DNA from: Gammaproteobacteria bacterium RIFCSPHIGHO2_12_FULL_35_23
GTDB lineage: Bacteria; Pseudomonadota; Gammaproteobacteria; UBA12402
NCBI GenBank assembly: GCA_001801465.1
Contig: MGXT01000014.1
Location: 1-64,000, forward strand
Direction of reading: 5' to 3'
Length of the DNA: 64,000 nucleotides
Each line of letters begins with the position of its first letter. The first letter of the stretch is position 1. The notes below the pieces were generated by a model. That model saw only the letters and a program-made list of their open reading frames with translations, had not been told where the DNA came from and did not search any database. Both the position numbers and the translations under genes were made by a program. Shown here piece by piece: positions 48,072-56,763 of this stretch.

Positions 48072-48695
48072 ATGGCAAAGAAAAAACCGCAAGAATTTCA
48101 AAGTATTCATCGGCATATTCCTCACATAGAAGCAGTAAGGACTGATATTCGGGTACATTGTCAAACTGAAACAATGCTAAGTGATTTATTGAAAGGTATT
48201 AGCCTTGAAGAAGAAGAATTTAATACGATTTTTGAATCTGAAATTCAGGAAGCTACAACCAAAAAGAAACGTAAAGGTAAGGCTGCAGCTTTACATATTC
48301 TGAGAGTTATCTTTGCGACTCACCTTAATTTATTATGGCATAAAGCACGTTTAGAAAACTTTCAACAAACAGTCAACACTGAAAAATTTCATCAACAAGA
48401 AATTATCCAGTTTAAACAAGCTAATCCAGAGGTTGCTAATCTATATATGGACTTTTCAAAAAAACTGTCCCCAGACTATGCGATAGACTTTTTAAATGAT
48501 TTAGATAAAAGTAGTCAATCGGTAATGGCTAAACTCGATGAAATTACTGACGCCCATAATAAAAATGTCACTGAGTTTATAAAAAAATATAATACAATCA
48601 TGGAAGATTTAACTAAAAAATTAAAAGCTCAAGGTGTTGCGATCAGTAATCCTGAGCTTCAAAAAGCGTTAAATATTTTAGGAGGGATAGTCTAA
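48072..48695 (+). CDS. Unknown coiled-coil protein (about 207 aa), first of a coupled pair
   Basis: I do not recognise this protein. It begins at ATG 48072 (MAKKKPQEFQSIHRHIPHIE); a TTG at 48057 in the same frame would add five residues, and neither start has a strong ribosome binding site. The product is soluble, highly charged and mostly helical, with a basic patch TKKKRKGK near residue 69 and probable coiled coils at about 85-125 and 150-190. Its stop overlaps the ATG of the next gene (TAATG), so the two proteins are made together and may interact. Divergent from miaE by under 100 bases. Confidence 0.82.
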   Translation: MAKKKPQEFQSIHRHIPHIEAVRTDIRVHCQTETMLSDLLKGISLEEEEFNTIFESEIQEATTKKKRKGKAAALHILRVIFATHLNLLWHKARLENFQQTVNTEKFHQQEIIQFKQANPEVANLYMDFSKKLSPDYAIDFLNDLDKSSQSVMAKLDEITDAHNKNVTEFIKKYNTIMEDLTKKLKAQGVAISNPELQKALNILGGIV

Positions 48696-49081
48696 TGGCC
48701 AAACCTATAACCGAATCTCCTTTCACTCCTGAGCAATTAAATGCCATTGAAAAAAATGCAAGAAAGCTTGGTGTAAAAGACCCGGTTGAACAAGCTCGAG
48801 TAGCTCGCGCTCTTGCTATTATTTATCATGGAGCTTTTCAAGAAGAAGGCGCAGTTGCACTAATTGTTGAAGCTTTAAAAAGTATGTCTGAACTCGTTAC
48901 TTCAGTTGCTGCTAATGCACAGAAATTTTTAGCTACTATTGATGGAGTAGATGAAAAAATGGGTGCTGATAAAAGCTCTCTTGAGCGCACAGAAGCCCGT
49001 TTTCCTAGTCAACCTCCACCAGCGGCGCTGGCAGCTGCGGCTCAACAAGCTAAAGCAGAAAAAACACCCAGACCAGGCTAA
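48695..49081 (+). CDS. Unknown 128-aa protein, second of a coupled pair
   Basis: Starts at ATG 48695, overlapping the preceding stop by one base, with a strong AGGAGG inside the end of the upstream gene. The N-terminal part is helical (TPEQLNAIEKNARKLGVKDP), a central segment is amphipathic (VEALKSMSELVTSVAANAQK), and the tail is Pro/Ala-rich (SQPPPAALAAAAQQAKAEK). No family is recognised and no signal peptide is present. Tight coupling with the upstream coiled-coil protein suggests a two-component complex. Confidence 0.82.
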   Translation: MAKPITESPFTPEQLNAIEKNARKLGVKDPVEQARVARALAIIYHGAFQEEGAVALIVEALKSMSELVTSVAANAQKFLATIDGVDEKMGADKSSLERTEARFPSQPPPAALAAAAQQAKAEKTPRPG

Positions 49082-49097
49082 AGTTCTTAAAAATAAC

Positions 49098-50126
49098 TCA
49101 TTCTGAATTTAAGTTATCTTCTAAGGCTTTTACCGAAGCTAGTGATTTATTGATATTTAGATAGGATGATAAAAACTCTGGGATTCTTCTTTCCAACCAA
49201 TACTCCGCCTGCCAAGGCCATCGACCTGCTACAAATCCTACATGTCCACCTTGTGGACTAAGCTCAAGGGTTACATAATCAGAAAGCTCGCTTTCGTCAG
49301 GTACGGCATCTGGTGTCATAAAAGGGTCGTCTTCAGAGTGCAAAATTAGAGTAGGAACTCGAATCTCTTTTAAATAGTGACGACTGCTAGCACGTTGGTA
49401 GTAATCATACGCATTAGCAAAACCATGTACTGGTGCAGTATAGTTATTATCAAAATCAGAAAAACTTGTAGCTTTTTTAATTTTTTCTAAATCAAGTGGT
49501 ATATAGCTATCTGTAGCAGAAAACTTATTAATCACATTGGTTGTCAATTGCTGTAATAAATAGCGAGAATAGAATCTTGAAAACCCCTTATTAAAACGGT
49601 TTAAAACTTTATTTAAGTCAAAAGGAACTGAAATAGCAATGGCAGCAGCTAAAGGGTTTTTTGAGCCGGTTTCACCTAACCATTTTAACAAAACATTCCC
49701 CCCTAAAGAATAACCGACACACCCAATAGGAGTATTGGGCTCTTTTTCTTTTAGGTGATAAATAAACTCTTTGATATCCATGGTTTCAGCCGCATGGTAA
49801 GAACAAGCTAGCCGGTTATGTTCTTCACTTGCACCACGAAAATGCATAAGTACCCCCCGCCAATTAGCCTGCTGAATGGCTTGTAAGGTCCCAAGCGCAT
49901 AGGGAGAGTTAATCGATCCTCCTAAACCATGTAAAACCACAACAATAGGTGCAGTGGGATCAGTGTTTTCAATCCAATCCAAATCTAAAAAATCACCATC
50001 ACTTAACTCAAATCGTTGCCTTTGCAATTTTAATTTAATTTTTGGCCGCGTTAAGGTAGGCCAAATAGTCTGCATATGAGCGTTTTTCAACCACCATGCG
50101 GGTTTAAATTTACTCTTTTTTTTCAT
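49098..50126 (-). CDS. YheT-like alpha/beta hydrolase
   Basis: A 342-aa alpha/beta hydrolase of the YheT/EMB8 group: FKPAWWLKNAHMQTIWPT at the N-terminus, VVVLHGLGGSINSPYA, the nucleophile elbow GYSLGGNVLLKW, the acid region LHSEDDPFM and the catalytic His in SPQGGHVGFV. Members are carboxylesterases of largely unknown substrate, probably lipid esters. Length matches E. coli YheT (340). It is convergent with the preceding pair, 16 bases apart. Confidence 0.92.
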   Translation of the reverse strand: MKKKSKFKPAWWLKNAHMQTIWPTLTRPKIKLKLQRQRFELSDGDFLDLDWIENTDPTAPIVVVLHGLGGSINSPYALGTLQAIQQANWRGVLMHFRGASEEHNRLACSYHAAETMDIKEFIYHLKEKEPNTPIGCVGYSLGGNVLLKWLGETGSKNPLAAAIAISVPFDLNKVLNRFNKGFSRFYSRYLLQQLTTNVINKFSATDSYIPLDLEKIKKATSFSDFDNNYTAPVHGFANAYDYYQRASSRHYLKEIRVPTLILHSEDDPFMTPDAVPDESELSDYVTLELSPQGGHVGFVAGRWPWQAEYWLERRIPEFLSSYLNINKSLASVKALEDNLNSE

Positions 50127-50240
50127 CCATTTTTCCCTCTTTATTATTTTAGTATAGTTATTGCACAGCGTTGATTATTTTAAAAAATATTTAATAGAAT
50201 TTTGTGCGAATAAGAAAACTTATACTAAAGTAATCTATTA

Positions 50241-50249
50241 TGTTATAAT
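50241..50249 (+). promoter_or_regulatory. Extended -10 promoter of the 59-aa membrane protein gene
   Basis: TGTTATAAT is an exact extended -10 element (TGnTATAAT), 37 bases before the ATG at 50286. Confidence 0.5.
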
Positions 50250-50285
50250 AGAGCAATCATAAGGTTTAACAAGGAGGTTAAGACT

Positions 50286-50465
50286 ATGATTCATGAAATA
50301 GAAATCAGTACATTATTTACACTAGGCTTTTTTGCCTTAACTGGGATTGTTCTGGGAGTAAGATATGTAGTACATATCTTTTCGGAAGTAACCTGTCTAA
50401 CCCGGGGTATTAGTACTGGCAAAAAGGGCGATTATTACTGGTTAAATTTTCCACGTCCTAAATGA
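50286..50465 (+). CDS. Small membrane protein, 59 aa, unknown
   Basis: A short gene with every sign of expression: an extended -10 promoter, a near-perfect ribosome binding site AAGGAGG nine bases before the ATG, and a strong terminator right after the stop. The product begins MIHEIEISTLFTLGFFAL, has one membrane helix (about residues 9-30, LFTLGFFALTGIVLGVRYVV), one cysteine and a short basic tail ending DYYWLNFPRPK. No family is recognised. Strong signals suggest high abundance, for example as an envelope stress or complex-subunit protein, but this is inference. Confidence 0.75.
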   Translation: MIHEIEISTLFTLGFFALTGIVLGVRYVVHIFSEVTCLTRGISTGKKGDYYWLNFPRPK

Positions 50466-50471
50466 ACCACA

Positions 50472-50511
50472 ACCCTAAGTAGTCATATACTTAGGGTAAT
50501 TTTTTCTTCTT
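50472..50511 (+). terminator. Rho-independent terminator of the 59-aa gene
   Basis: ACCCTAAGTA and TACTTAGGGT form a perfect 10-bp stem around a six-base loop (50472-50497), followed by AATTTTTTCTTCT. Confidence 0.85.
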
Positions 50512-50601
50512 ACAATACTTGCTCATATCCCAAAAATTTTGAGAAAAATAATGTTATAGAGCCAATAGCTTAATCCCTATCTTTTATGATAACTTATCCA
50601 C

Positions 50602-51126
50602 ATGATAAGAGTATTTAGAGCCGTTAAAGCTATTACTTCCAAGCGTAAGCTGCAAAAAGAGCATAATGCAAAACTACTTATTGGCTGGAAAGAATGGTGT
50701 AGTTTACCCAATTTACATATTCCAGCTATCAAAGCCAAAATCGATACTGGTGCAAAAACTTCTTCTCTACATGCTTACAATATTGAACCTTTTCAACACG
50801 AAGGCAAACATTGGGTACGTTTCTCACTCCACCCTATTCAAAAAAATAATAAAATAAGTATTAGACGGTCAGCACCTATTTTTGATCAGCGTTACGTTAC
50901 CAGCTCTTCAGGTCATAAAGAATTGCGTTATGTCATCAAAACAATTATTAAACTAGGCAAAAGACTATGGGAAATTGAGTTGACTCTTGCAAATCGTGAA
51001 AAAATGATGTTTAGAATGCTGCTTGGTAGAGACGCTTTAAAAGGTAAAGCAATTATTGATCCTATAGGCGCTCACAAGCAAAAAAAATTAAAGAATAAAA
51101 TGCAAAAATTACTTTATACACGATAA
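50602..51126 (+). CDS. RimB/RimK-associated retropepsin-like zinc protease (ATP-dependent zinc protease family)
   Basis: A 174-aa protein of the Zn_protease (PF05618-type) family: [34 protein letters not shown], with the aspartyl-protease-like DTGA, then [25 protein letters not shown] and MLLGRDAL. Members encoded beside rimK (RimB in Pseudomonas) cut the poly-glutamate tails that RimK adds to ribosomal protein S6. The rimK gene follows after 13 bases, supporting this role. About 25 N-terminal residues precede the conserved domain and could be dispensable. Confidence 0.88.
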   Translation: MIRVFRAVKAITSKRKLQKEHNAKLLIGWKEWCSLPNLHIPAIKAKIDTGAKTSSLHAYNIEPFQHEGKHWVRFSLHPIQKNNKISIRRSAPIFDQRYVTSSSGHKELRYVIKTIIKLGKRLWEIELTLANREKMMFRMLLGRDALKGKAIIDPIGAHKQKKLKNKMQKLLYTR

Positions 51127-51139
51127 AAAAGGAATCTCT

Positions 51140-52063
51140 ATGAAAATCGCTATTTTAGCTAAAAACGCCAATCTTTATTCTCACAAGCGTCTCATTGAAG
51201 CGGGTGTTAATCGTGGACATGAAATAAAAATTATTAATACCCTACACTGCTATATTAATGTTTCAGAATCAAAACCTAGAGTTCATTATCGGGGCGGTGA
51301 AATCATTGGTCCTTTTGATGCTGTAATCCCTAGAATTGGTGTGTCCAATACTTTTTATGGCACTGCTGTACTACGTCAATTTGAAGCTATGCATGTTTGG
51401 CCTTTAAATGATTCTTTATCTATTGCCAGATCGCGGGATAAATTGCGTAGCCTTCAGCTTTTATCTCGTAAAGGTATTCCCATGCCTATCACTGGTTTCG
51501 CTAAATCTCCTCAAGATACAGAAGATTTAATTACCATGGTAGGTGGTCCGCCTTTAATCATTAAATTACTAGAAGGTACACAAGGTTGCGGCATTGTTTT
51601 AGCAGAAACTCGTAATGCAGCCCATAGTGTTATTAGTGCATTTAAACAACTTAATGCAAATATTTTAGTACAGGAATATATTAAAGAAGCAGCCGGCGGT
51701 GATATCCGCTGCCTTGTCGTGGGAGACCGTGTTGTAGCTGCTATGGCTAGACAAGCTAAAACTGGGGACTTTCGCTCTAATTTACATCGTGGTGGTATAG
51801 CTTTGCCAATTAAAATTACAGAACAAGAACGAAAAATGGCTATCACCGCTACAAGAGTCATGGGATTAAAAGTTTCTGGTGTAGATATTATTAGATCTAC
51901 TCGAGGACCTTTAATTTTAGAAGTTAACTCATCGCCTGGCTTAGAAGGCATTGAAACAGCTACTGGCAAAGATATAGCCAGCATGATTATTAAATATTTA
52001 GAAAAAAATGCCAAGCCCTATAAAGTTGAAAAGAAAAATTCGTCGTTAAAAAATAATAAATAA
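51140..52063 (+). CDS. rimK: Ribosomal protein S6 glutamate ligase RimK
   Basis: A 307-aa ATP-grasp ligase: [58 protein letters not shown] (ATP-binding lysine and loop), [20 protein letters not shown] and [15 protein letters not shown] with the metal-binding Glu and Asn. It adds glutamates to the C-terminus of ribosomal protein S6, and in some bacteria makes poly-alpha-glutamate. Length equals E. coli RimK (300). It is paired with the protease gene before it. Confidence 0.94.
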   Translation: MKIAILAKNANLYSHKRLIEAGVNRGHEIKIINTLHCYINVSESKPRVHYRGGEIIGPFDAVIPRIGVSNTFYGTAVLRQFEAMHVWPLNDSLSIARSRDKLRSLQLLSRKGIPMPITGFAKSPQDTEDLITMVGGPPLIIKLLEGTQGCGIVLAETRNAAHSVISAFKQLNANILVQEYIKEAAGGDIRCLVVGDRVVAAMARQAKTGDFRSNLHRGGIALPIKITEQERKMAITATRVMGLKVSGVDIIRSTRGPLILEVNSSPGLEGIETATGKDIASMIIKYLEKNAKPYKVEKKNSSLKNNK

Positions 52064-52097
52064 TCTTGATAATTGATATAAAGGTAGTTTTATTTTA

Positions 52098-52568
52098 ATG
52101 GAAAAAATCTTAGTTAGTGCATGTTTATTAGGTGCCAAAGTCCGTTACAATGGGAGTGACTGTGCTCAGCACTCTTCTTTATTAGACCAGTGGTTAACTG
52201 AAGGAAGAATTATCACTGTTTGCCCTGAAGTAGCCGGTGGTTTAGCCACTCCAAGACCGCCTGCCGAGATTAGACACGGCAAAGTCTTTACTAAACAGGG
52301 AAAAGATGTTACCACCGCTTTTCATAAAGGCGCGGAAAAAGCTTTGACACTCATTCATCAACATCATATAAAAATTGCTTTGCTTAAGGCAAAAAGCCCT
52401 TCTTGTGGCAATACCGAAATTTATGACGGTACGTTTAGCGATACCAAAATTAGTGGTCAAGGCATTACAGCCCAATTATTAATAAAGCATGGTATTAAAG
52501 TATTTAATGAAACCCAATTAAATGAAGTTGCTTTATTTTTAGCTCAACTAGAAAATAAATTATCCTAG
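52098..52568 (+). CDS. DUF523 family protein
   Basis: A 156-aa cytoplasmic protein with ILVSACLLGAKVRYNGSDC near the start, VCPEVAGGLATPRPPAEI and LLKAKSPSCGNTEIYDG, the conserved cysteine motifs of DUF523, whose function is not established. It follows rimK by 34 bases and overlaps the convergent lipoprotein gene by four bases. Confidence 0.9.
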   Translation: MEKILVSACLLGAKVRYNGSDCAQHSSLLDQWLTEGRIITVCPEVAGGLATPRPPAEIRHGKVFTKQGKDVTTAFHKGAEKALTLIHQHHIKIALLKAKSPSCGNTEIYDGTFSDTKISGQGITAQLLIKHGIKVFNETQLNEVALFLAQLENKLS

Positions 52569-53041
52569 TTATTATATTTTAAAATAAAGGTACCCGTTAA
52601 AGTAGCATCCACTGAGGCTGTATTAGATCTAGCATAAAAAATTCCGCCTTCTTCGCTAGTAAATAATAGAGTGAAGTTTAAGCCGTTTTTACCTAACATA
52701 ACTAAATGTGCTTGATTAACATGATAAGCATCTAAATTATAAAGATAACTTCCCTCACTAATAACGCTACTAAAGCGTTCATGTTTATATAACTTGTATT
52801 GACTGCCTAAAACAAATTTAGAGACTAGAGTTTTTCCTACCAACGATTGATAATTGTTGTTTGCTTTGGTTACCTGAATATACAGCGTTCGACCTAATAA
52901 ACTTCCTGCAGCACCTGAGTGCTTTCCTAAAAAACTTGGTTCTATAGTGATAGCACCTGGTGAAGGAATAGGACGAGCACAACTAGCAATAAGACAAAAA
53001 CTCATTAGACAGCAGATTAGACAGGTTATTTTTTTCATCAT
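52565..53041 (-). CDS. Small lipoprotein of unknown function
   Basis: A 158-aa protein with a lipoprotein signal peptide: a hydrophobic stretch followed by the lipobox LIASC with Cys at about residue 21. The mature part is beta-rich without a recognised domain. It overlaps the end of lolD by four bases and is therefore probably cotranscribed with the lipoprotein-release genes, suggesting a possible role in the same process. Confidence 0.85.
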   Translation of the reverse strand: MMKKITCLICCLMSFCLIASCARPIPSPGAITIEPSFLGKHSGAAGSLLGRTLYIQVTKANNNYQSLVGKTLVSKFVLGSQYKLYKHERFSSVISEGSYLYNLDAYHVNQAHLVMLGKNGLNFTLLFTSEEGGIFYARSNTASVDATLTGTFILKYNN

Positions 53042-53739
53042 TCCTTTAGCCTTTTTTGAGATTCATGACTAAGCATCCCATTTTCTAAATAAAGAAATTT
53101 ATTAAGTCGTTTAGCCAAAGTATGATTATGAGTTACTACTATAAAGCTGGTATTAATACTATTTTGCAGGGACAACATCACTTCTAAAACCACAAGTGCT
53201 GTATTTTGATCTAGATTGCCAGTTGGTTCGTCTGCTAATACACACTTAGGTTTAGTCACAAGCGCTCTGGCAATTGCAACTCGCTGTCTTTCTCCACCAG
53301 ATAATTGTCCAGGCTTATGCGTTAAACGATTTGCTAGGCCAACCTGTTTTAATAATTCTGCAGCTCGCTCCTCTGCTTCTTGGTTGGAGACCCCTTGAAT
53401 AAGCAGTGGTATAGCAGTATTTTCAAGTGCTGTAAATTCGGATAATAAGTGATGAAATTGATAGATAAACCCTAGTTTTTCATTGCGTAATTTACATTTT
53501 TGTTTTTCAGATAGCTGATTAATGTTTTCATTTTGCCAAAAGACTTGTCCATCACTTGGAGTATCCAGACCACTTAAAAGATGCAACAGAGTACTCTTAC
53601 CCGAACCAGATTCTCCTAATATTGCAAGGGTTTCGCCTTGATTAATAGAAAAATTTATATCCTTCAATACTTCGATAAAATTACCACCTTCATTAAAATA
53701 CTTTTTTAAATTAGTACAGGAAACAATGACACTACTCAT
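53038..53739 (-). CDS. lolD: Lipoprotein-releasing ABC transporter ATP-binding protein
   Basis: The 233-aa ATPase has Walker A GESGSGKST, signature LSGGERQRVAIARAL and Walker B CVLADEPTGNLD, and the LolD-type segment GFIYQFHHLLSEFTALEN. With the LolC/E membrane subunits it extracts outer-membrane lipoproteins from the inner membrane and hands them to LolA. It overlaps the upstream membrane subunit gene by eight bases. Confidence 0.96.
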   Translation of the reverse strand: MSSVIVSCTNLKKYFNEGGNFIEVLKDINFSINQGETLAILGESGSGKSTLLHLLSGLDTPSDGQVFWQNENINQLSEKQKCKLRNEKLGFIYQFHHLLSEFTALENTAIPLLIQGVSNQEAEERAAELLKQVGLANRLTHKPGQLSGGERQRVAIARALVTKPKCVLADEPTGNLDQNTALVVLEVMLSLQNSINTSFIVVTHNHTLAKRLNKFLYLENGMLSHESQKRLKE

Positions 53740-54982
53740 AACGCAAAGCCTCCGCAGGTTGAACTTTAGAGGCCCGCCAAGCAGGATAAATAGTCGCTAA
53801 TAAACTCATACCAAAAGCAATTGCAGCTATATTAGTCACATCACGCAACTGCAGTTGTGAAGGAAGAAAATCTACAAAATAAATATTCGAATTTAAAAAT
53901 TGTACATTAAAGGTATTTTGAATCAAGTTAACAATCGCCGTAATATTTAATGATAAGATAACCCCACCTATTACACCTAACAAAGTTCCCATTGCTCCGA
54001 TAATACCACCTTGGATAATAAAAATTTTCATGATTGTTGCTGGCGTGGCACCAAAAGTTCTTAAAATTGCAATATCAGCGGCCTTATCATTCACTCCCAT
54101 CATTAAACTGGAAACCAAGTTAAAAGCAGCAACTGCAATAATTAATAATAAAATAAAAAACATCATTGTTTTTTCCATTTGCACTGCATGATAAAAAGCA
54201 CCAAATTGCTGAGTCCAATCGGTTAAGGTATAGCGATCCCCTAATTGCTGTTGTAATTGCCACGCTACTTGCGACGCAGAAAATAAATCTTTAATACGTA
54301 ATTGCAAGGAATTAATATTTTTACCAAGCATGAATAATGCTTGGGCACTCGATAAAGACATAAATGCATAAGCGTTATCAAATCCAAACCCTGATCCCAC
54401 CCGAAAAACTCCAACTACTTTATATTGGCGAAAACGTGGTACTATCCCTACTGGGGTTACAATACCCGTAGGTGTTACTAAATCTACTGTATCACCTACA
54501 ACGACTCCTAAATTAGCAGCAATGTCTGCACCTAAAATAATAGAGAATTTTTGAGTAGCAAGATCATTAAAAGAACCTTCTATCATTTTATTTTGTAAAT
54601 TTAAAAAACTACCTTGATTAGTAGGAATAATCCCATCAATAATCACGGGACTAGTTGCGCCATCTTTAGTTAACAAGGCCTGTCCCGTCACAATAGGAAC
54701 TACCGATGTAACAGATTTATTTTTTTTAATTTTTTTCTCTAGACGCTGCCAATGATCAATGACATTAGTAGAACTGTTAATGGTAATATGTGGTACTAAG
54801 ATAAAAAGTTTTTCTCTAATCTGCTGATCAAACCCATTCATGACTGATAGTACTGTAATCAATACCATAACACCTAAAGCAATGCCTAACATAGACATTA
54901 AAGAAATAAAAGAGACAAAGCCACTACGTTTTTTAGCTCGTGTATAACGAAGCCCCACATACAGAGAAAACGGTTTAAACAT
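53732..54982 (-). CDS. lolC: LolC/LolE family permease subunit
   Basis: The preferred start is ATG 54982 (MFKPFSLYVGLRYTRAKKRSGFVSFISL), giving about 416 aa, close to E. coli LolC/LolE; an earlier in-frame start at 55051 would lie inside tatD and adds non-family sequence. The product has the LolC/E topology: one helix near residue 35, a large periplasmic MacB-type domain (about 55-270), and three C-terminal helices of the FtsX type. Only one LolC/E gene is next to lolD, so the transporter may use a homodimer (LolF type), unless a second copy lies elsewhere. It overlaps tatD by eight bases. Confidence 0.94.
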   Translation of the reverse strand: MFKPFSLYVGLRYTRAKKRSGFVSFISLMSMLGIALGVMVLITVLSVMNGFDQQIREKLFILVPHITINSSTNVIDHWQRLEKKIKKNKSVTSVVPIVTGQALLTKDGATSPVIIDGIIPTNQGSFLNLQNKMIEGSFNDLATQKFSIILGADIAANLGVVVGDTVDLVTPTGIVTPVGIVPRFRQYKVVGVFRVGSGFGFDNAYAFMSLSSAQALFMLGKNINSLQLRIKDLFSASQVAWQLQQQLGDRYTLTDWTQQFGAFYHAVQMEKTMMFFILLLIIAVAAFNLVSSLMMGVNDKAADIAILRTFGATPATIMKIFIIQGGIIGAMGTLLGVIGGVILSLNITAIVNLIQNTFNVQFLNSNIYFVDFLPSQLQLRDVTNIAAIAFGMSLLATIYPAWRASKVQPAEALRYE

Positions 54983-55760
54983 GCTCTTTCCTTTTAAATA
55001 ATCTATTATAGTTTTTTGTTGTTTGCATAGCGATTGTTTCAAAACTTTCATTTCTTAATTTAGCAATAAATTCTGCCACATACCGTACATAAGCAGGTTG
55101 ATTAGGTTTACCACGCATCGGTTCAGGGGCTAAATAAGGTGAATCAGTTTCTATTAATAAGCGATCCAAGGGTACTTTACTAGCAACTTCTTGTACTTGA
55201 AAAGCTTTTTTAAACGTAACAATACCCGAAATAGAAATATAAAAACCCAGCTCTAAAGCAGCTTTAGCCATCTCCCAATTTTCAGTAAAACAATGCATAA
55301 CCCCTTGCACTAAACTAGCTTTTTCTTCACGTAGCAACCTTAATGTATCCTCTACTGCCATTCTAGTATGAATAATCAAAGGTTTGTCAACCTGAAGGGC
55401 CACTCTAATCTGCAATCTAAAATTTTCTTGTTGCTGAGTTTTGGCGATAATATTATCTGCTGCTAAACGATAATAATCTAAACCCGTTTCGCCTATGGCA
55501 ACAACCTTAGAATGTGTAGCTAACTGCAACATTTTTTCTGCATTAATTTGCTCATCTTCAGCATCAGTTGGATGAGCACCAACTGAACAATCAATTTGTG
55601 CATATTTTTCAGCAATAGCCAATACTGCCGGAAATTCATTTAAACGCACACCTACAGTAAGCATTTGCTGCACACCATTTTGAGTAGCTGCTAGAATAAT
55701 TGCATCCAACTCCTTTTCATTTCCTAACCTATTCAAATGACAGTGAGAATCAACCAACAT
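54975..55760 (-). CDS. tatD: TatD family metal-dependent DNase
   Basis: A 261-aa TIM-barrel amidohydrolase-fold protein: MLVDSHCHLNRLG, IGETGLDYYR, QLRIALQ-like helix, IIHTR, MHCFTENW and IETDSPYLAPEPMRGKPN, with the metal ligands of TatD/YcfH. E. coli members are 3'-5' exonucleases and may trim D-aminoacyl-tRNA. The position after holB is the YcfH position in E. coli. It overlaps holB by 11 bases and the lolC start by eight. Confidence 0.93.
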   Translation of the reverse strand: MLVDSHCHLNRLGNEKELDAIILAATQNGVQQMLTVGVRLNEFPAVLAIAEKYAQIDCSVGAHPTDAEDEQINAEKMLQLATHSKVVAIGETGLDYYRLAADNIIAKTQQQENFRLQIRVALQVDKPLIIHTRMAVEDTLRLLREEKASLVQGVMHCFTENWEMAKAALELGFYISISGIVTFKKAFQVQEVASKVPLDRLLIETDSPYLAPEPMRGKPNQPAYVRYVAEFIAKLRNESFETIAMQTTKNYNRLFKRKEHV

Positions 55761-56763
55761 GGGTATTCTCCTTTGCTTCCAACAAAGCTTGCCATTTTAT
55801 CAATAAATCTTCTAATAATAGCTGCGAATTAACGCTAACTTGACTTAATAATAAATTTCTTTTCTCTTGTGAATAATTAACATATTTACTCAAAAGATAA
55901 GGATTTAGTCGCTCACTTAATTTGCATAAAGAGTCAGTAAAATCAATATTTATTATAAAGTTATTGCTACCTGTTAAAGCTAATTGTAATAAATCAGTAA
56001 GCCAAGTTAACCAATGATTAAGCACCATTTCTAATGGAAACTCTTGCCATTTTGCAACTATTTCATGAAAGGCTATTCTTCCTTCTTGCCATGCTAACCA
56101 CTCGGTAAACCACTGTCTGCGATACTCAAACTCTACAGACTCTTTAATTGCTAAAGCTTTAAGCGGTGAACCAAAAGCTAGTTTTAATAATACCTTAACC
56201 TCTTTTTTGTCTTCTATCTGCTCTATCAGCCAATGACTTGCTATTGCTTCTGCTGGCACATTAAATTTAATTTTGCTACAACGACTTTGTACCGTAGCTG
56301 GTAAGTTATGGGGCTGATTGGAAATTAAAATAATAATAGTATTACCAGCAGGCTCTTCTAATGTTTTCAATAAAGCATTAGCAGCTGCCTTATTCATCGC
56401 ATCAGCTGGCGACAAGACAATAACTTTATATTTACTTACTTGTGGAGTCTTGGTAACTGACTCAATTAATTCACGAACTTGAGAAATCTTAATAATTTTA
56501 CCTTCTTCCAGAGGTGTAATTAATTGATAATCAGGATGAGTTTTAGCTTGAAATAACTTACAAGACTGACAATTTAAACAAGCAAATCCCTGATTGTTGA
56601 TCTTTTCACATAGCAAAATTTGTGATAAGACTGTAGCAAAGTTTAATTTACCCAGGCCTGATAAACCTACTAATAAATAAGCATGTGCAATTTTATTATT
56701 CAATAAACTTGCTTTAAAGACTTCCCACTGTTTAATTTGCCAAGGTAAAATAGTTTGCATCAT
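55750..56763 (-). CDS. holB: DNA polymerase III delta' subunit
   Basis: A 337-aa clamp-loader subunit. It has the AAA+ loop GLSGLGK (degenerate in the last positions, as usual for delta'), a zinc module of four cysteines (CEKINNQGFACLNCQSC), LLKTLEEPAGN and the SRC sensor (QSRCSKI). With delta and gamma/tau it opens the beta clamp in replication. Length equals E. coli HolB (334). It overlaps tmk by four bases, in the usual tmk-holB order. Confidence 0.93.
   Translation of the reverse strand: MMQTILPWQIKQWEVFKASLLNNKIAHAYLLVGLSGLGKLNFATVLSQILLCEKINNQGFACLNCQSCKLFQAKTHPDYQLITPLEEGKIIKISQVRELIESVTKTPQVSKYKVIVLSPADAMNKAAANALLKTLEEPAGNTIIILISNQPHNLPATVQSRCSKIKFNVPAEAIASHWLIEQIEDKKEVKVLLKLAFGSPLKALAIKESVEFEYRRQWFTEWLAWQEGRIAFHEIVAKWQEFPLEMVLNHWLTWLTDLLQLALTGSNNFIINIDFTDSLCKLSERLNPYLLSKYVNYSQEKRNLLLSQVSVNSQLLLEDLLIKWQALLEAKENTHVG

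Noticed and set aside
51511..52014. 167-codon open frame on the minus strand
   Set aside because: It is antisense inside rimK, which has full family motifs; the frame has no ribosome binding site or recognisable domain.
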